DNA of 64,000 nt from Leucocoprinus leucothites (taxonomy: Eukaryota > Basidiomycota > Agaricomycetes > Agaricales > Agaricaceae). The notes beneath the pieces were generated by a model. It searched no databases. It saw nothing but the letters and a program-made list of their open reading frames with translations, and was not told the origin of the DNA. Of the stretch, positions 11,691 through 27,394 are shown piece after piece (the first letter of the stretch is position 1; every line of letters starts with the position of its first letter). Location of the stretch: contig JAACJO010000005.1 in NCBI GenBank assembly GCA_013368445.1, positions 2,294,001 through 2,358,000 on the forward strand, read 5' to 3'. Both the position numbers and the translations under genes were made by a program.

Positions 11691-13749
11691 TCATGACAAA
11701 ACAATAAACGATCCATTGGGCTGGACCACTGCCCTGACTCCAGTGCTCACCCAGCCCTCGTCCTTTTCGTCTTTCTCCTTCTTTTCATCTGTAGGAGACA
11801 CCTGAACGTAATCTTCATTATGATCCCCATTACCATTCCCTGTCCTTCCAACTGGTGGTCCTCTCACGAGCAACAATCCAGCAGGATCTCCTCCGTTCTC
11901 AACCTTCTCATCTTCAACTCCAATCAACTTAGCCTCCACATTGACGCTGGGCGGCCCAACATGCGCTATCGTGCTTTCGCTTTCTCCCTCATGGGTGAAG
12001 TCCTGTAAATCAAACGGATGCGAAGCAAGAACTGGTCCAGCAACAAGAGGGTGCGTGAAAGTGTTGACGAGGGGGACTGAGAGAGCAATGCGTGCTGGTG
12101 TCATCAAAACGGCCGGCAAAGACCCTGAAAAACGTCGAGAAGGAGAAAAGAAAAGAAGATCAGCCCTGTGATTCAAAACGGGGTTAAAACTTCAACAACC
12201 CACCTCCACTGGCAACGACCGCTCTCAGCGTTGCTGCGCCATCACCGATAACCTTAGCTCTGGCCCCATCAAACACCAACCTATCCCACAAACTGTCCCT
12301 TGTGATGAACCCATCATTAACACCGGCAAGCTTGTGCCTTCTTGCAAAAGGGAACAAGAATAAAGATTTTGAAGCCTTCTTCAAGACCTCGGTCACCATT
12401 GATTTCAAATGTCCTGGTTTGATGAATAGGATCGTTGGAGAAGGAATAGGGTATCTCTTGGTAGCCATAATGTCGCCAGCATCAATCAAGGGTGAATCTG
12501 ATCAAGACTCCGTTAAATGTGGTCCTGAAAATCAAGCGGTGTAAGACTTACTTCCGTCCGCGTGGTATACCTTGGAACTCGGCAGCGTTGCAAAACTTGT
12601 TCCTTCGTAGATGGCGGTATATGCAATCGTCCTCCCATAGGCGCTGCTAAGCGAGAATGCCGAAACGAGGGTATCTAAAGGCGACAGTGCATGTGAAACT
12701 GGAACCAGGCTACGTGTAGCGGCAACACCAGCCGTCACGTTCTCGTGAGTCAGCTGAGCAGCCTGCAATTGACCAGCCTCGTTGGAAAAGTAAGATACAG
12801 TGTATACATCAGAGGGCTCTGTAAGATTGAATGAACGACATTCGGGACTAAAGTCATGATAAATGACAAACCGGGAACCTGGCTGAGTATCTTTTCAACT
12901 TTGACGCCCTCCCGCTCGGCCTCGGAGAATTTGATAATCCGGATATTACTTGCAACACTGGCGGTAGTCTGCGGGCTGATGTCCCCAGCGACAACAATGG
13001 TCTGGGGTTTCGAGGTTCCTCCGGATGCATAGATGCCTTCGAGTACTCGGGGCACAATTTCAGCAGTGGCAATGATAGCAGAGAATGTTTGCGTCTCCAA
13101 AACCTGTCTCAATAAATCCTGGGAGGTCAAGGTGGTAGAGACGACGGAATGTGATGCGAGAGCGAAATCGGTAATGAGGAACTCTACAAATAAACATAAA
13201 TGCCAAACATGGCGAAGACAGCAAAAGTTCGACCTACCAATGCCGTCATTAAGCAGTAAAAGGACCTTGGACTCTCCTGGCTTCAGGCCGGCGAGACGAA
13301 TAAGACCAGTGCCGAGAGCGGCAATACGATCTTGAAGACCGGAATTCGTAGCCTGTTGGACGGGTTAAATGGACGGTATAGCAAATAAGGAGAATCACAC
13401 CTTTGTAGCCCAGAGAGTACGCGCGGCCTCAGACTCTGGCTTGATGAGGTCGGCAAGGATAGCAACCTCCTTGCTGGGACGGATAGGGAACTAAAACGAG
13501 TAAGTGGCCGGATGGTATGAGTATGACGTGTGCTCTTACTCGACCCATTAGACCGGTTCCATAATTCCTGTATATGGCACTCTCTCCTGGGTTGCGGGCA
13601 CGCCCTACATCGCTCTGCCTCCCAAGCAAGATGGGGTGCACCAACGGCTGAGGCTTGTAGAGGTTGTTCAGCAGAAAAGTAGTCGCTGCGATGAGGGCAA
13701 GGAGAATGGTAAGGTCGTCGGTGACGATGTAGTCCGAGATGCCAGGCAT
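11691..13749 (-). CDS. ANL-superfamily (AMP-binding/acyl-CoA synthetase)-like membrane protein, probably degenerate in the ATP loop
   Basis: Seven exons (13540-13749, 13401-13490, 13238-13352, 12872-13183, 12552-12818, 12204-12497, 11691-12124) join in frame to 573 residues. The N-terminus has one hydrophobic helix (LTILLALIAATTFLLNN), suggesting membrane anchoring. The middle follows the adenylate-forming enzyme layout: TSQDLLRQVLETQTFSAII, a TIVVAGD strand, then VSYFSNEAGQLQAAQLTHEN where the family normally has its Ser/Thr/Gly-rich ATP loop followed by LTHxN. The Gly/Ser/Thr signature is largely missing here, and no clear later DGW motif is visible. The C-terminal 100 residues are low in similarity and acidic. 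I infer a divergent acyl-CoA-synthetase-like protein whose catalytic status is doubtful. An ATG at 13749 was chosen; the frame is open further upstream, but only with non-ATG codons back to a stop. Confidence 0.7.
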
Positions 13750-14383
13750 CGTTGCGCTGATACCCTCGGTCAAGGATGTCAAAGTGCTAGTCAAGGTGAG
13801 AGTGAGAGCTTGCGTGGAGAAGAGTAGACGACGAGGGGCGTATGTGGACCACCTTCCTTATTTGGAATGCCGCTTGGCAAATTCCGAGAGTCCGCTTCGA
13901 CTAATTTCGAATCTTTGTCCATCCTTCCTTGACCTTTACCACTCCCGCATCTTCTCAGTACACCCGTAAATGTCGGCCAATACTCTAATTCTGACTCGTT
14001 CTGAATGCTTCGTTCCTCCTCTGAAATTTGGCGCCGGTCAAAATCTTGTTTGCTTGGCTTTCTAGGGCTCATGAGTGGACTTGCTCAGAAACTTGTCTCG
14101 ATATCCTCACTCTTTGCTCCAATTTATCTGAGAATTTCTCACAGAACTCTACTGGACCTTCTGCGGCATCTCTCCTCCCTCTTCACGCTCTGTATTTCTC
14201 GGAACGTTTAGTAGAAGGACCAAGAAAGAATCGCGTCCGTGCGCATCTCTCTTCTCCACGTGACTATGTGGAAGTGGCACTGGGTTCTGGGACGAACAAA
14301 CGGCTCACCGCTACCCCTCCTCTGCCCTCTTCCTTCACCTTAACTTGCACCTCCCCTTTTACTACATCTTGCCCCTCCCTCCA
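13750..14383. promoter_or_regulatory. Divergent promoter between ANL-like gene and histone H1 copy 2
   Basis: This 634-bp stretch separates two start codons facing away from each other. A CACGTG E-box-like hexamer lies near 14257-14262, and the last 60 bases before the H1 ATG are a strong C/T tract, common around basidiomycete transcription starts. Unlike H1 copy 1, I see no ACGCGT here. The minus-strand ORF inside it lacks recognisable features and ends in low complexity. Confidence 0.4.
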
Positions 14384-15606
14384 ATGTCTCCTGCGACCAA
14401 AAAGACCTCCTCCAGGGCTGCTACTAAAGCCTCTGCGGCAGCCAACAAATCCCACACCGCAGTTCATCCCACTTGGATCGAAATGATCAAGGTGCGCGCC
14501 CACCGGGCCCTCGCTCCTTCTTCAACTGCTCTTGGGACACTCCTCATGCCTTGTACACTCTTATCGCCCACAGGAATGTATCGTTTCACATCCCGATGAA
14601 GCTCGAACTGGTGTCTCTCGACCAACCATCAAGAAGGCATGTCTCTCAGGTTCCGCATCACACATGGCCTCTGAACTCGTTATAGTTTGTTGAAACCAAG
14701 TACAAGATTGACCTTAACAACACAGCTGCCAGTCAGCTTAACCGTGCCATTGCATCTGGCAGCGAGAAAGGGATATTCCAGCTCCCCAAAGGTACGCCAG
14801 TCGAACATGGTTGATTGGAGGTGTCAGGTCCGAAGTATGTCCGCCTTTGGCAGGTCCCTCTGGCAAGGTCAAACTTGCGCCCAAGGCCCGCTCCGATGCT
14901 ACTAAGGAGGTTCGTCCCCCCCTTATCGCTGCCTCACACGCTGTATGCATGTTGACAATGATCCCATCACGCTGTCCCTCTACCGCTATTCTGTTGACAG
15001 AACACCAAGCCTGTGATCAAGAAACCTACCACGGGCGCTACTAAACCTAAGGCCATCGCCAAACCTGCTGGTGTGAAGAAGCCCGCGATCACTACCAAAG
15101 CAGCGCCAAAGGCTAAGACCACTACGAAAGCATCTGCCGATACCGCTAAGAAATCTACTACTACTACGAAGAAAGCGCCAGTCAAGAAGACGGCCGTAGC
15201 TCCTACCAAGAAAGCCACGGCGACAAAGAAACCTGCCGCCAATGCGAAGAAGTCCACAACAACAAAGAAGGTTACCGCTAAGAAGGTCCGTACTCGGCGA
15301 TTATTATTAGCCCTTCCTCTGACAGTGACCGTCAGGCTGTGATCGGTGAGACCAAGAAACCCGCATCCAAGTCCAAGCCCAAGGCCGCGGGAACTGGTAC
15401 GACTACGAAAACTAAAACAATGCCTCCGTCTACGAAAGCTTCTACGACGAAGCCCAAGGCTAAGCCTGCCTCAAAGGCCAAGCCGGCGTCCAAGACTAAA
15501 CCAGTATCTAAAACTGAGAAGACTGGGAAGGTACGCTGTACCGTATTTACACTACCAATGATAGTCTCCGTTACTCACTACATGATTCTAGAAAGTCGAA
15601 ACTTAG
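14384..15606 (+). CDS. Linker histone H1 (copy 2)
   Basis: Seven exons (14384-14491, 14574-14636, 14686-14791, 14854-14909, 15001-15285, 15336-15530, 15592-15606) give 275 residues. The globular domain runs from HPTWIEMIK through ECIVSHPDEARTGVSRPTIKK and FVETKYKIDL to GPSGKVKLAPK, followed by a long Lys/Ala/Thr/Pro tail. The 14637-14685 intron starts with GCATGT and ends TATAG, a GC-AG intron at exactly the position of the one in copy 1. Copy 2 has one extra intron inside the globular domain (14792-14853, after QLPK) and a last exon coding only KVET plus stop. The N-terminal tail (about 27 residues before the globular domain) is much shorter than in copy 1 (about 73). It is probably an ancient paralogue, since tails and intron sequences have diverged. 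Confidence 0.95.
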
Positions 15607-15912
15607 GTCTAGACTCTAGCTTTTGTGGACTCTTGAGTGGTTCTTTACTTGTCTTGTTCGCCTTATGTTTTAGTTATATTCGTGTAGTTTTATGTTTCTA
15701 CTCAGCTATTCGGTTGACCGGTCTCTAATTCCGAAAGCTATCTATCTGTACACTAGCGTTTTGTCTGAACATGTATATAGTTAACTGTGGCTGATGCTCT
15801 GTTACATATCGTAGACCCTGATCATGATTTCCAAGTCAGGGTGTCACCAACCTATTTATCTTATCACACTCATGATCCCTTCGCCTCCCCTCTTATTCCA
15901 ACATTCTGAAAA

Positions 15913-18900
15913 ATGGCCGACAGCTACGGTAACCATGATCAAGTAAAAGAAATCATTACACGACTTCAACAGCCGATCCAACGCCTTGAAATTCTGCTCT
16001 CATTGCTCACTGCCCCATTAGACAACCTTAGCCTTCTCCCTCCTGCATTTCGCAAGTTCAACACAAACCCGCTCCCATCTCGCTCTGTGAACGTACGAAA
16101 ACACATTCCGCCGATTCAACGCGCTCTCTTGGACCACATTTACCCTACATGGGACACAGTGCTTCGTGATCACAAGCCTGACGCGACTATCCTCTTGAGG
16201 CAGTATTTCTGCCCAGATACATTCGTCAATGTGCTTCCAATCTCGGGACACCTTGCCCTGAGTTCTTACGAAACACTATCGGCCGGCAGGCTCAGTCGAG
16301 ATGGTATTCAATTGCTTGGAAATCTGGCTCATGAGTATCCGATAGACCGACTCTGGACTACTTTATTCGAAGAAAAGCTACCCCCCGACCAGAGAGAATC
16401 AGACGCGGCTGTGAAAAATTTGACATGGGAAGACTGTGTGCGGGACGTCGTGAGTGTGCCAGCGAAGGTTGCAAATGCTGTTGGGTCGAGTGGGCGAGGG
16501 AATGATATGCCGCCCATACTAGAAACTGGTGTGTACTTGAATAATATGTGCAAAAGGGTTGAGGTACTTGTGGAAAGAATGTCGAAGCGACCTGTTCGAG
16601 GTACGACTACTTTGTAGTTTCCCTCATGATGATTCGCTGATTGTACGCGCTAGAGTGGACGGACTCGGTCAATTATCTTCTCACAAAACTCGTCAACGTC
16701 GGTGCATTTCCCCAGAGCCCACCAACAACAGAGTCACAGCCTTCTTTCTGGAAAACGAATCTCCGAATTATCCGCCAACACCTACTTTCACTTTCAGAGC
16801 CCAAGCCGTATAGCCATGCTTGGCGTAGCCTTATCCTTAGCCTTCCTTCGAGCTTGACCCTCCGGTCCGTGCTTACGTCCTTGTTCGCCTCGCTGGAACA
16901 CATTCGGCCTGCAACCGACGTGTCGTGGGAGAAGCGAGCCCAAGTAAAATCAGAGAGTCAAATACTCACTGCCGTGTTAGGGAGCTTGAATGAGAATGAA
17001 GAGCAGCTATGGGAGACGGCGACGAGTTTGATTCTGAGTCGCGACTGGGAAGAGTCATATGCTCGTATTTTTGTTTGCTGGCTCGCTGGATCGAATGAAT
17101 CTCAACAGGTCAATACTAAAGGTGCGACGCAAAATATCTTCTGGAACCGAGATTGACCATCGCATTATAGTGCTCAGAGCTTTCTTAGAGCTGATTGTGG
17201 ACGCGTGGTCTACTCCAGAGCACATCAAGCACTCACTTTTGTCCCGCCACCGATGTAAGCATCTATCTACCACAGAAATTACAACTTCTAAATCCATGCC
17301 AACTTCAACAGACCTCACTTCCCTTTTCCTTCTCACTGTATCCCACTTTCCTCCCTCTTCAAAAGACCTCGAAGCAGTGGTCTTTTCACCGCTCTTCATG
17401 CAAGGCATAGGAACATACATCTCGCATCTGGACACATCTGTTAGGCGTTGCGGTATGCTCACTGCAGAGATAATTGCATCAATGACAAACAAGAAACTTT
17501 CCTTTGAGGACTGGGATGGCGACGATTCTGGGAAGCCTTGGTGTCGTCAAATGAGGGAACTGATCAAAGGCAGAGACGTTGACGCCGACCTGTCTGCCCT
17601 AGACGCCGCCTCAAGTCAACCTACTGTTAAGCCTACAGTCACCACCACTCCAACAATAAAAAGTGACGTATCACGCTCCATTACGGAGCCACGAGTACCA
17701 CCCACAAAGGCTACATTCATAACCCCTGAAACAGGCCACGACTCTGACGATTCCTTGACGGGATATGCATCTCCGGGGTCTTCCCGTTCTGTTTCTCCTA
17801 CTCCGTCGGAACTCGAGGAGATTGAGAAAGATCCAACACTCGCTGTAGGCGTTAAAAAGGCGCCTCGGCCCGTGTATCTTGCACAGTTGGGAGATCTAAT
17901 CCGAGGGACCGGAGCAAAGTTGGGTAAAGATGAACCACACGAGGCTGATAAGATAGAGATGGCGTTGAACGTTGGTGAGGAACTAATCAGGAAGAAGAAG
18001 GATTATGGAACTGAACTGGGTAAGGGTTTTGAAGTACCATCTGCACGCGGATTCGTACATAATTCGGTTTTTGTGCAGCCGAGAATGCGGTCAACCTTGT
18101 TTATGGATTTTTGGCTCTACACGACAATTTCGACTCCCCAGGGTTCGATGAAAAACGTCAAGGCGCAATGAATGCACTGGTCGCGTGTGCTCCTAGGAAT
18201 GCTGCTCCGTTCGTGCCTCATGTCCCGTGGATCTTTCATACTGCTGATCTTGCTCCAGAGCGTTGATAGAGGAGTTTTTTAAGAATCAGTACTCCGTCGA
18301 CCAACGTCATGTCGCTTTGACCGCACTAGCAGTTGGCGCTCGAGAGCTCGCCTCCTTACCTGTCCCACCGTCTCAGGTTCCAGAAGGAAAAACGAGCTTT
18401 CCAAGTAAAATGCTGCCTGGTCCGCTGCATCAGAGATACCTAGCCGCATCACGTGCAAATACTTCACCTCTATCCATGATGTTGGAGGACCTCAGTCGTA
18501 AGGCGATCGACAGAGGAAAGGAGGCTACAGAAGATAAAGTACCAGAGATCGTCCGCGAGAAACGGCTCAAGATCAATAAACCGCCCACTATTAGTGAGAT
18601 CAAGAGGACAGACTCTTCAACGCGACTTACAAGCCTACGATCTGGAGGTGCTCCTCAAACAAAGAAAACTACATTCACAGACATCGCTGCGGAATTTTTC
18701 ATTGGACCGCTCATCAGCCGATTTTGGCTCTTTCTCCAAGACGAACAGGCGAGAGAAGAAAGGACATCACAGCGAGAGGGCAGGAATAAATACCAGGGTG
18801 CTGGAACTGGTCTTATCCTCAATCCCCTCGTTCTATCCCAGTATCTACGGACGCTGGCAATTTTAGTGAGCGCCGCACAGAATGCTCCGGAATGGCTTGC

Positions 18901-19297
18901 CATCCTTGGCCCCGATAGTTTGGAGCTCGCAATTACAATCGGCACTCGGCCCATCTCAAACACGGAAACCGAAGACACTCAGTCTGACGAACCTGACAGC
19001 GGGGGAGAGAGGAAGGAAGCTGCAGTTCTGACTACTGCTTTGGAGCTCGCGTTGATAGTACTTGATGGATGCATGGAATTGGATGGAGGTAAATCATTGG
19101 GGTTGGACCACACGAATCTACTGTTCGGCGTAGGTGAATGGGCTGGGGCTGTCTTTGCAAGCTTGGAGAAAGGACTGCGGGTTGAAGGTGGTGGAGGTTT
19201 ACATGAAGTCAAGTTACAGAGAGCTGCAGCAGGTGTGTTGCTGAAGGTAGATGAATTGAGGACAAGATGGAGTAGATCTATGATAGATACGCGATGA
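15913..19297 (+). CDS. TEL2: Telomere length regulation protein TEL2 (TELO2)
   Basis: Six exons (15913-16600, 16654-17121, 17171-17254, 17312-18019, 18079-18208, 18259-19297) join in frame to about 1038 residues. Tel2 is the core of the Tel2-Tti1-Tti2 co-chaperone complex that stabilises PIKK kinases (TOR, ATM, ATR) with Hsp90. The protein is all alpha-helical, as expected for a HEAT-like solenoid. The recognisable conserved block is VRRCGMLTAEIIASM followed by LSFEDWDGDD, then an acidic/Ser-rich linker, and a second helical half containing IEEFFKNQYSVDQRHVAL and FFIGPLISRFWLFLQ. The intron at 18209-18258 (donor GTTCGT) is needed to avoid a TGA and to join ...RNAAPA to LIEEFF. Length and order fit fungal Tel2. 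Confidence 0.93.
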
Positions 19298-19454
19298 ACA
19301 ACTACATTCGTACCCTATCCTAACCATGTTCTTGAAAAGGCGGGAGTGTGTTTCCAGCAACGTGTTTCAGATTCACAACTTTCAGTACTCAGGCTGTACA
19401 CTGTAGCCTCATGTAACCTTGTTGTTCGCGGACCGAACCCAGTTTGTCAAGCGC

Positions 19455-21082
<1,628 letters not shown>

Positions 21083-21836
21083 GGCGACAAGAGAACGGCG
21101 ACTGGCAGGAAAAACTTGGTGCTCCCTGCACCTATATATACCAACAAAGGCTAAAGATACCCAGTATTCTCAGGATGCTCCTTTGTAATGCTGGATTATT
21201 GAGCAGACGAGAAGTGAAATCAGCGGACTTCCGGAATGCCGTTCGCAATATTTATCATGATTACACGGGAAGATCACACTTGATGACCTGGACGATAGGA
21301 ATGTCCCACTTGGGATTAGCCCCAATTAAGCCGCAACCGGATTCTCTGAAACCGAGATACATATTTGTCGGAGTCGATGAATGAGTTGGTCTGGCGTAAT
21401 CGGGTCTGATCTCTAATGTGCGACGGGGTTCATGTGCTCAAAAGCAACTTAAGTAGTAGGGACGATTAACTCGACTCTGTTTGAGTTACGAACGGATGTG
21501 TATATCTGCGGGCTGCTAGGGAGCAATCCATTGTAGTAGTTGATTGGCCGGGTGCTACTACTCTTTGTGGGAACATTGGGTTTCTTAGACCAGCCTATTA
21601 GCTGGGGCCCGGCCAATATTATAGCCCCTACGATTCCTACAATAAGTCCTCCACTAAGCTTTCCAGACTTCCAGACATTAAAACTTATCGATTAGACTAC
21701 GAGTCTGGATGTATCGACGGCTCGCTGGTTCTAGTGTACTATGCCAAAGTGGACGAACTCTATTTCTCGATATCACACTCAAGGCGCTTTGAAGCTCGTT
21801 TTTTGACTATTTACGAACTCACAATTTGTCAAGAGT
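21083..21836 (-). promoter_or_regulatory. Intergenic between the two AKR copies, promoter of copy A
   Basis: A TATATA element at about 21133-21139 lies roughly 50 bp upstream of the copy A start. A CCAAT box in the gene's orientation (plus strand attggcc at about 21543-21549) lies about 460 bp upstream. The same two elements are found upstream of copy B at similar distances, so the duplication carried its promoter. No ORF with support. Confidence 0.45.
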
Positions 21837-23460
<1,624 letters not shown>

Positions 23461-23974
23461 ATGTAGCTTTGAGTGGTTTGTTGGGGAGATAGTTTCCCTT
23501 GGTGCTGCATATATATACTAGAGGAGTCCCGAGGTATCGGCATTCCCTTCGTAATTCTGGATTATGAAGAAATCAAGGAATGCAACGGTTAGTCTCGCCA
23601 GTAAGTCATTTGCAGCCTTGTTATTGATCCGAGAATACCGCTGCTAACGACCTAGACAATGTGTGTCCTCCGCTTGAGGTTCTATCAATACTTTCGCTGA
23701 TTCATGCATTCCGGGGAAGCTAGATTTCGCGGGATGCCAGATGACGCTACTTTTCGGCAGAGCCGATAACTGTCCGACGTCAACAAGTTTAAAGGTGTTC
23801 ACCTAAGTAGAAATGACAATTGAAACAGAAATGTGTGGGAGGGCGGTGAATGTGCAAGGGGTAACAATCCATGGCCGTTGATTGGCTGGGCGCTACGGAG
23901 AACCACGTGATCTCGAATTTGTCCCGGACAGTCTCGTCAACCTAAGGCACTCGACATTGTGAACAATCCCTGCG
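23461..23974. promoter_or_regulatory. Divergent promoter between AKR copy B and the 24-kDa complex I subunit
   Basis: Carries ATATATATA at about 23508-23518 (about 50 bp before the AKR start) and attggctggg at about 23879-23888, a CCAAT box in the AKR orientation. A CACGTG lies near 23904-23909, about 70 bp before the complex I gene start. Part of the AKR-proximal sequence resembles the region upstream of AKR copy A. Confidence 0.45.
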
Positions 23975-24982
<1,008 letters not shown>

Positions 24983-25184
24983 ACGTAGCTCCCTCTATTT
25001 ACATTTCTGAATCTCATTTTCTCTCGTGATATCTGGACCTAGAGTATGGCGAGAAATGCATTGGGATAGCAAGTATGCGACATAACACAGATTAATAAGT
25101 AGCAGATGAGCAGCATTCATAAATGCTAATTGTTCCTGGGAAAAGGTCAGTATCATTGCTTTTATCGGGCCTTGGGCCCACAAC

Positions 25185-27093
25185 CTAGTCGTCGCCCTCC
25201 CCGTCGTCATAAATTCCAAGACCCTCCCCTCCGTCGGGTAGGCGCTCAATAGTATAACTAGAAAATCATAAGACAGTGGTTATCAAATAAGAGCAATTTA
25301 AGCTTACAATATTTCCTCTTTGAGATCTTGACAGTAACGATCTGTTTCCATGTATTCCAGTGCTGCCTTTAAGGGTGTACTAGAATTACTTACCAAGAGG
25401 AAGGTCGCGCTCGTCGGTTCCGAAAGGCATCTCAATTTCGTCAGCAATGCCTTCAATACCCATAAACGTGAATGCGACGACAGTGACGATCGGTACAGCG
25501 AGGTAACCAAGGTCATTGACAAGGGTCAACGGAAGTGCAAATAGATACAGAGTCACACATTGCTTGAGGTGAATGCTGTCTTTCGGCCCATCAATGAATG
25601 TCTACAGCCAATCCAACTACACTCACAGGAAGCTGGGATTGGGGTATTAGCTACACGTTCCATTGCCGTCATCTGGTCGACCAGGCTCTGTATCCTGCAC
25701 ACGAGGACCGTCAGTGGTCACAATGATATAATCAAGTTTGTTTCTGGAATGAATAGCGTACATTTGGGATAAAGAATTTGCACCGGCGGGACCAACAGTC
25801 TCGAGGAAACCATCCCTCCGGAACCTGAAAACGAGCCTGCTTAGTTGGTGGGCAATTCTAGATAGCAGGTTGAATGAGCCGGGATATGCACGGTATAACT
25901 CGAAATGAAGATTTACATTAGTGGCAGGGGAATTGACGTTTCGCTCGAATAAGGTTGAAACTCCACGGCGCTATGGTTTCCAAATAACAAGGGGGTGTTA
26001 GCGGATGGTTCAACCTGAAGCTTTTGCTTGCTACGCTTTGCTCGGACTCTCTTCGTGGGGTCCGGCTTCGCGGCTGTCGATTCTGATGGGGAAACGCGTC
26101 CACTGGGGGCGACACTGGCTTCGCGACTGTTACCTGCCCATGTCACACTGTCATACAGGCTAGCACTCTGCCGAAGATTTAGGGTATTGTACCCAGTTTC
26201 GTCATAGCGAGCAAAAGACGCTGGGAGAACGCCATGATAATCGGGGTAATCGATTCCATCTTCTCCCCGGAGGTAGTGTTTGACAGCATAGGCAAAGGCA
26301 AGTGCAAGATGCAAAGCTTCAACCTTACGACGGTATAACTGAGCTGGAGTGATATTCGTAGAGTATTTCGCAGCTGCCTCTGGGGGTGGCTGGGAGACAT
26401 TGACCCAAATCTGTCGAGAAAAATTGCGAACAGTTGAGGTGATGTTTGCAAAAGACTTGCGACCTTCCCAGTAACGGTCGTAGGAGGTACTGCGGAGGAC
26501 GTAGTTGGTTACGACTGAGGTAACCACAGCTGTCATGCTTACCCGTTCCTGTGACGTGGAGAGTTAGTATGGTCGAAGGCAGTATGACAATCCGGTTAAG
26601 AGCGTACCGAAACACAAGGACCAGACCAACCTAAAAAAGACGAAGTTGGATGAAGAAGTGAATGGAGCTGCACAGAAACAATACTCACAACAACAGAAAG
26701 AAGAGGGAAAATGGAATTCGTCAAGAGAAACTTGTAGCCTTTTGTCGCAGCATAGCAGACCAGAGAAGAAAAGATGGTAACGGTAAGAACCGGCCCAATA
26801 ATCCGGGGTATAATCTGAGGTTATCTCAGAGGACGAACTAAGGTGAAAGGCAGCGGGAGGGGACTCACGCTGCCCTTCAAACGAAGCACATCTGGAAGCC
26901 AAGAGTACTGCATATAGTGGCTGAGCAGACGAGGATGAAATGGAGCTTGTTTGGGACCGACCTTTCTCAGGTATTTCCTTTTGATCTGTGGGGCCAGGTC
27001 ATACTCAGTGCTAGAGTAACATAACTGGCTGTAGATACGTACAGGGTTCCGAGGGAGAACAAAAGTCAGAGAGGACTTGACCGTACTATTCAT
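25185..27093 (-). CDS. Bestrophin-family anion channel (RFP-TM/UPF0187)
   Basis: Starts at the ATG 27091-27093 and ends at 25185. Bestrophins form pentameric chloride/bicarbonate channels. The N-terminal exon (26869-27093) encodes VKSSLTFVLPRNP and a basic stretch. Exon 2 (26689-26814) carries a membrane helix. Then VGLVLVFRNGTSYDRYWEGRK, the family signature, is assembled across three exons: 26608-26630, a 6-nt exon 26543-26548, and one from 26489. Later come a large loop, a helical pair (SYSIHLKQCVTLYLFALPLTLV) and TFMGIEGIADEIEMPFGTD, also characteristic. The end is acidic. The first exon reads through a possible 39-nt in-frame intron after RNP; I cannot decide that. At least ten exons; the frame is intact. 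Confidence 0.88.
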
Positions 27094-27394
27094 GGACTGC
27101 GAAGGGGATCAAGTAAGGTTTGGCCGTCTAGTAAGCTGTTTTGAGTCTCCAAGGAATTTCTAAGCCCCTATCCAGCTTTCACCAAAGACCGTGAGAAAAT
27201 GATGGTCACTCCAAGTGTTGCCACAAGTTGCCACACTGACGCTCAATGTCGCGAAAATGCATGCATTAGGTTTCTCTGGACTACAAAAGTGACTATCTAG
27301 AATTTTTGTGTTATGACGACGTATCTCTAGGCGCGCGAATGACAAAGTTTCAATGTGTCGCAGAACTTGGAGGGAAGAACAGCTAAAGCAGTGA

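Noticed and set aside
13429..13794. Upstream start for the ANL-like gene at 13794
   Set aside because: That codon is TTG, with no ATG between the preceding stop and the ATG at 13749.
18225..18258. 32-nt intron in TEL2
   Set aside because: Too short. The alternative donor GTTCGT gives a normal 50-nt intron (18209-18258) and a better protein match.
26996..27045. 39-nt intron in the first bestrophin exon
   Set aside because: The frame is open without it and 39 nt is short for this genome; left undecided, not called.
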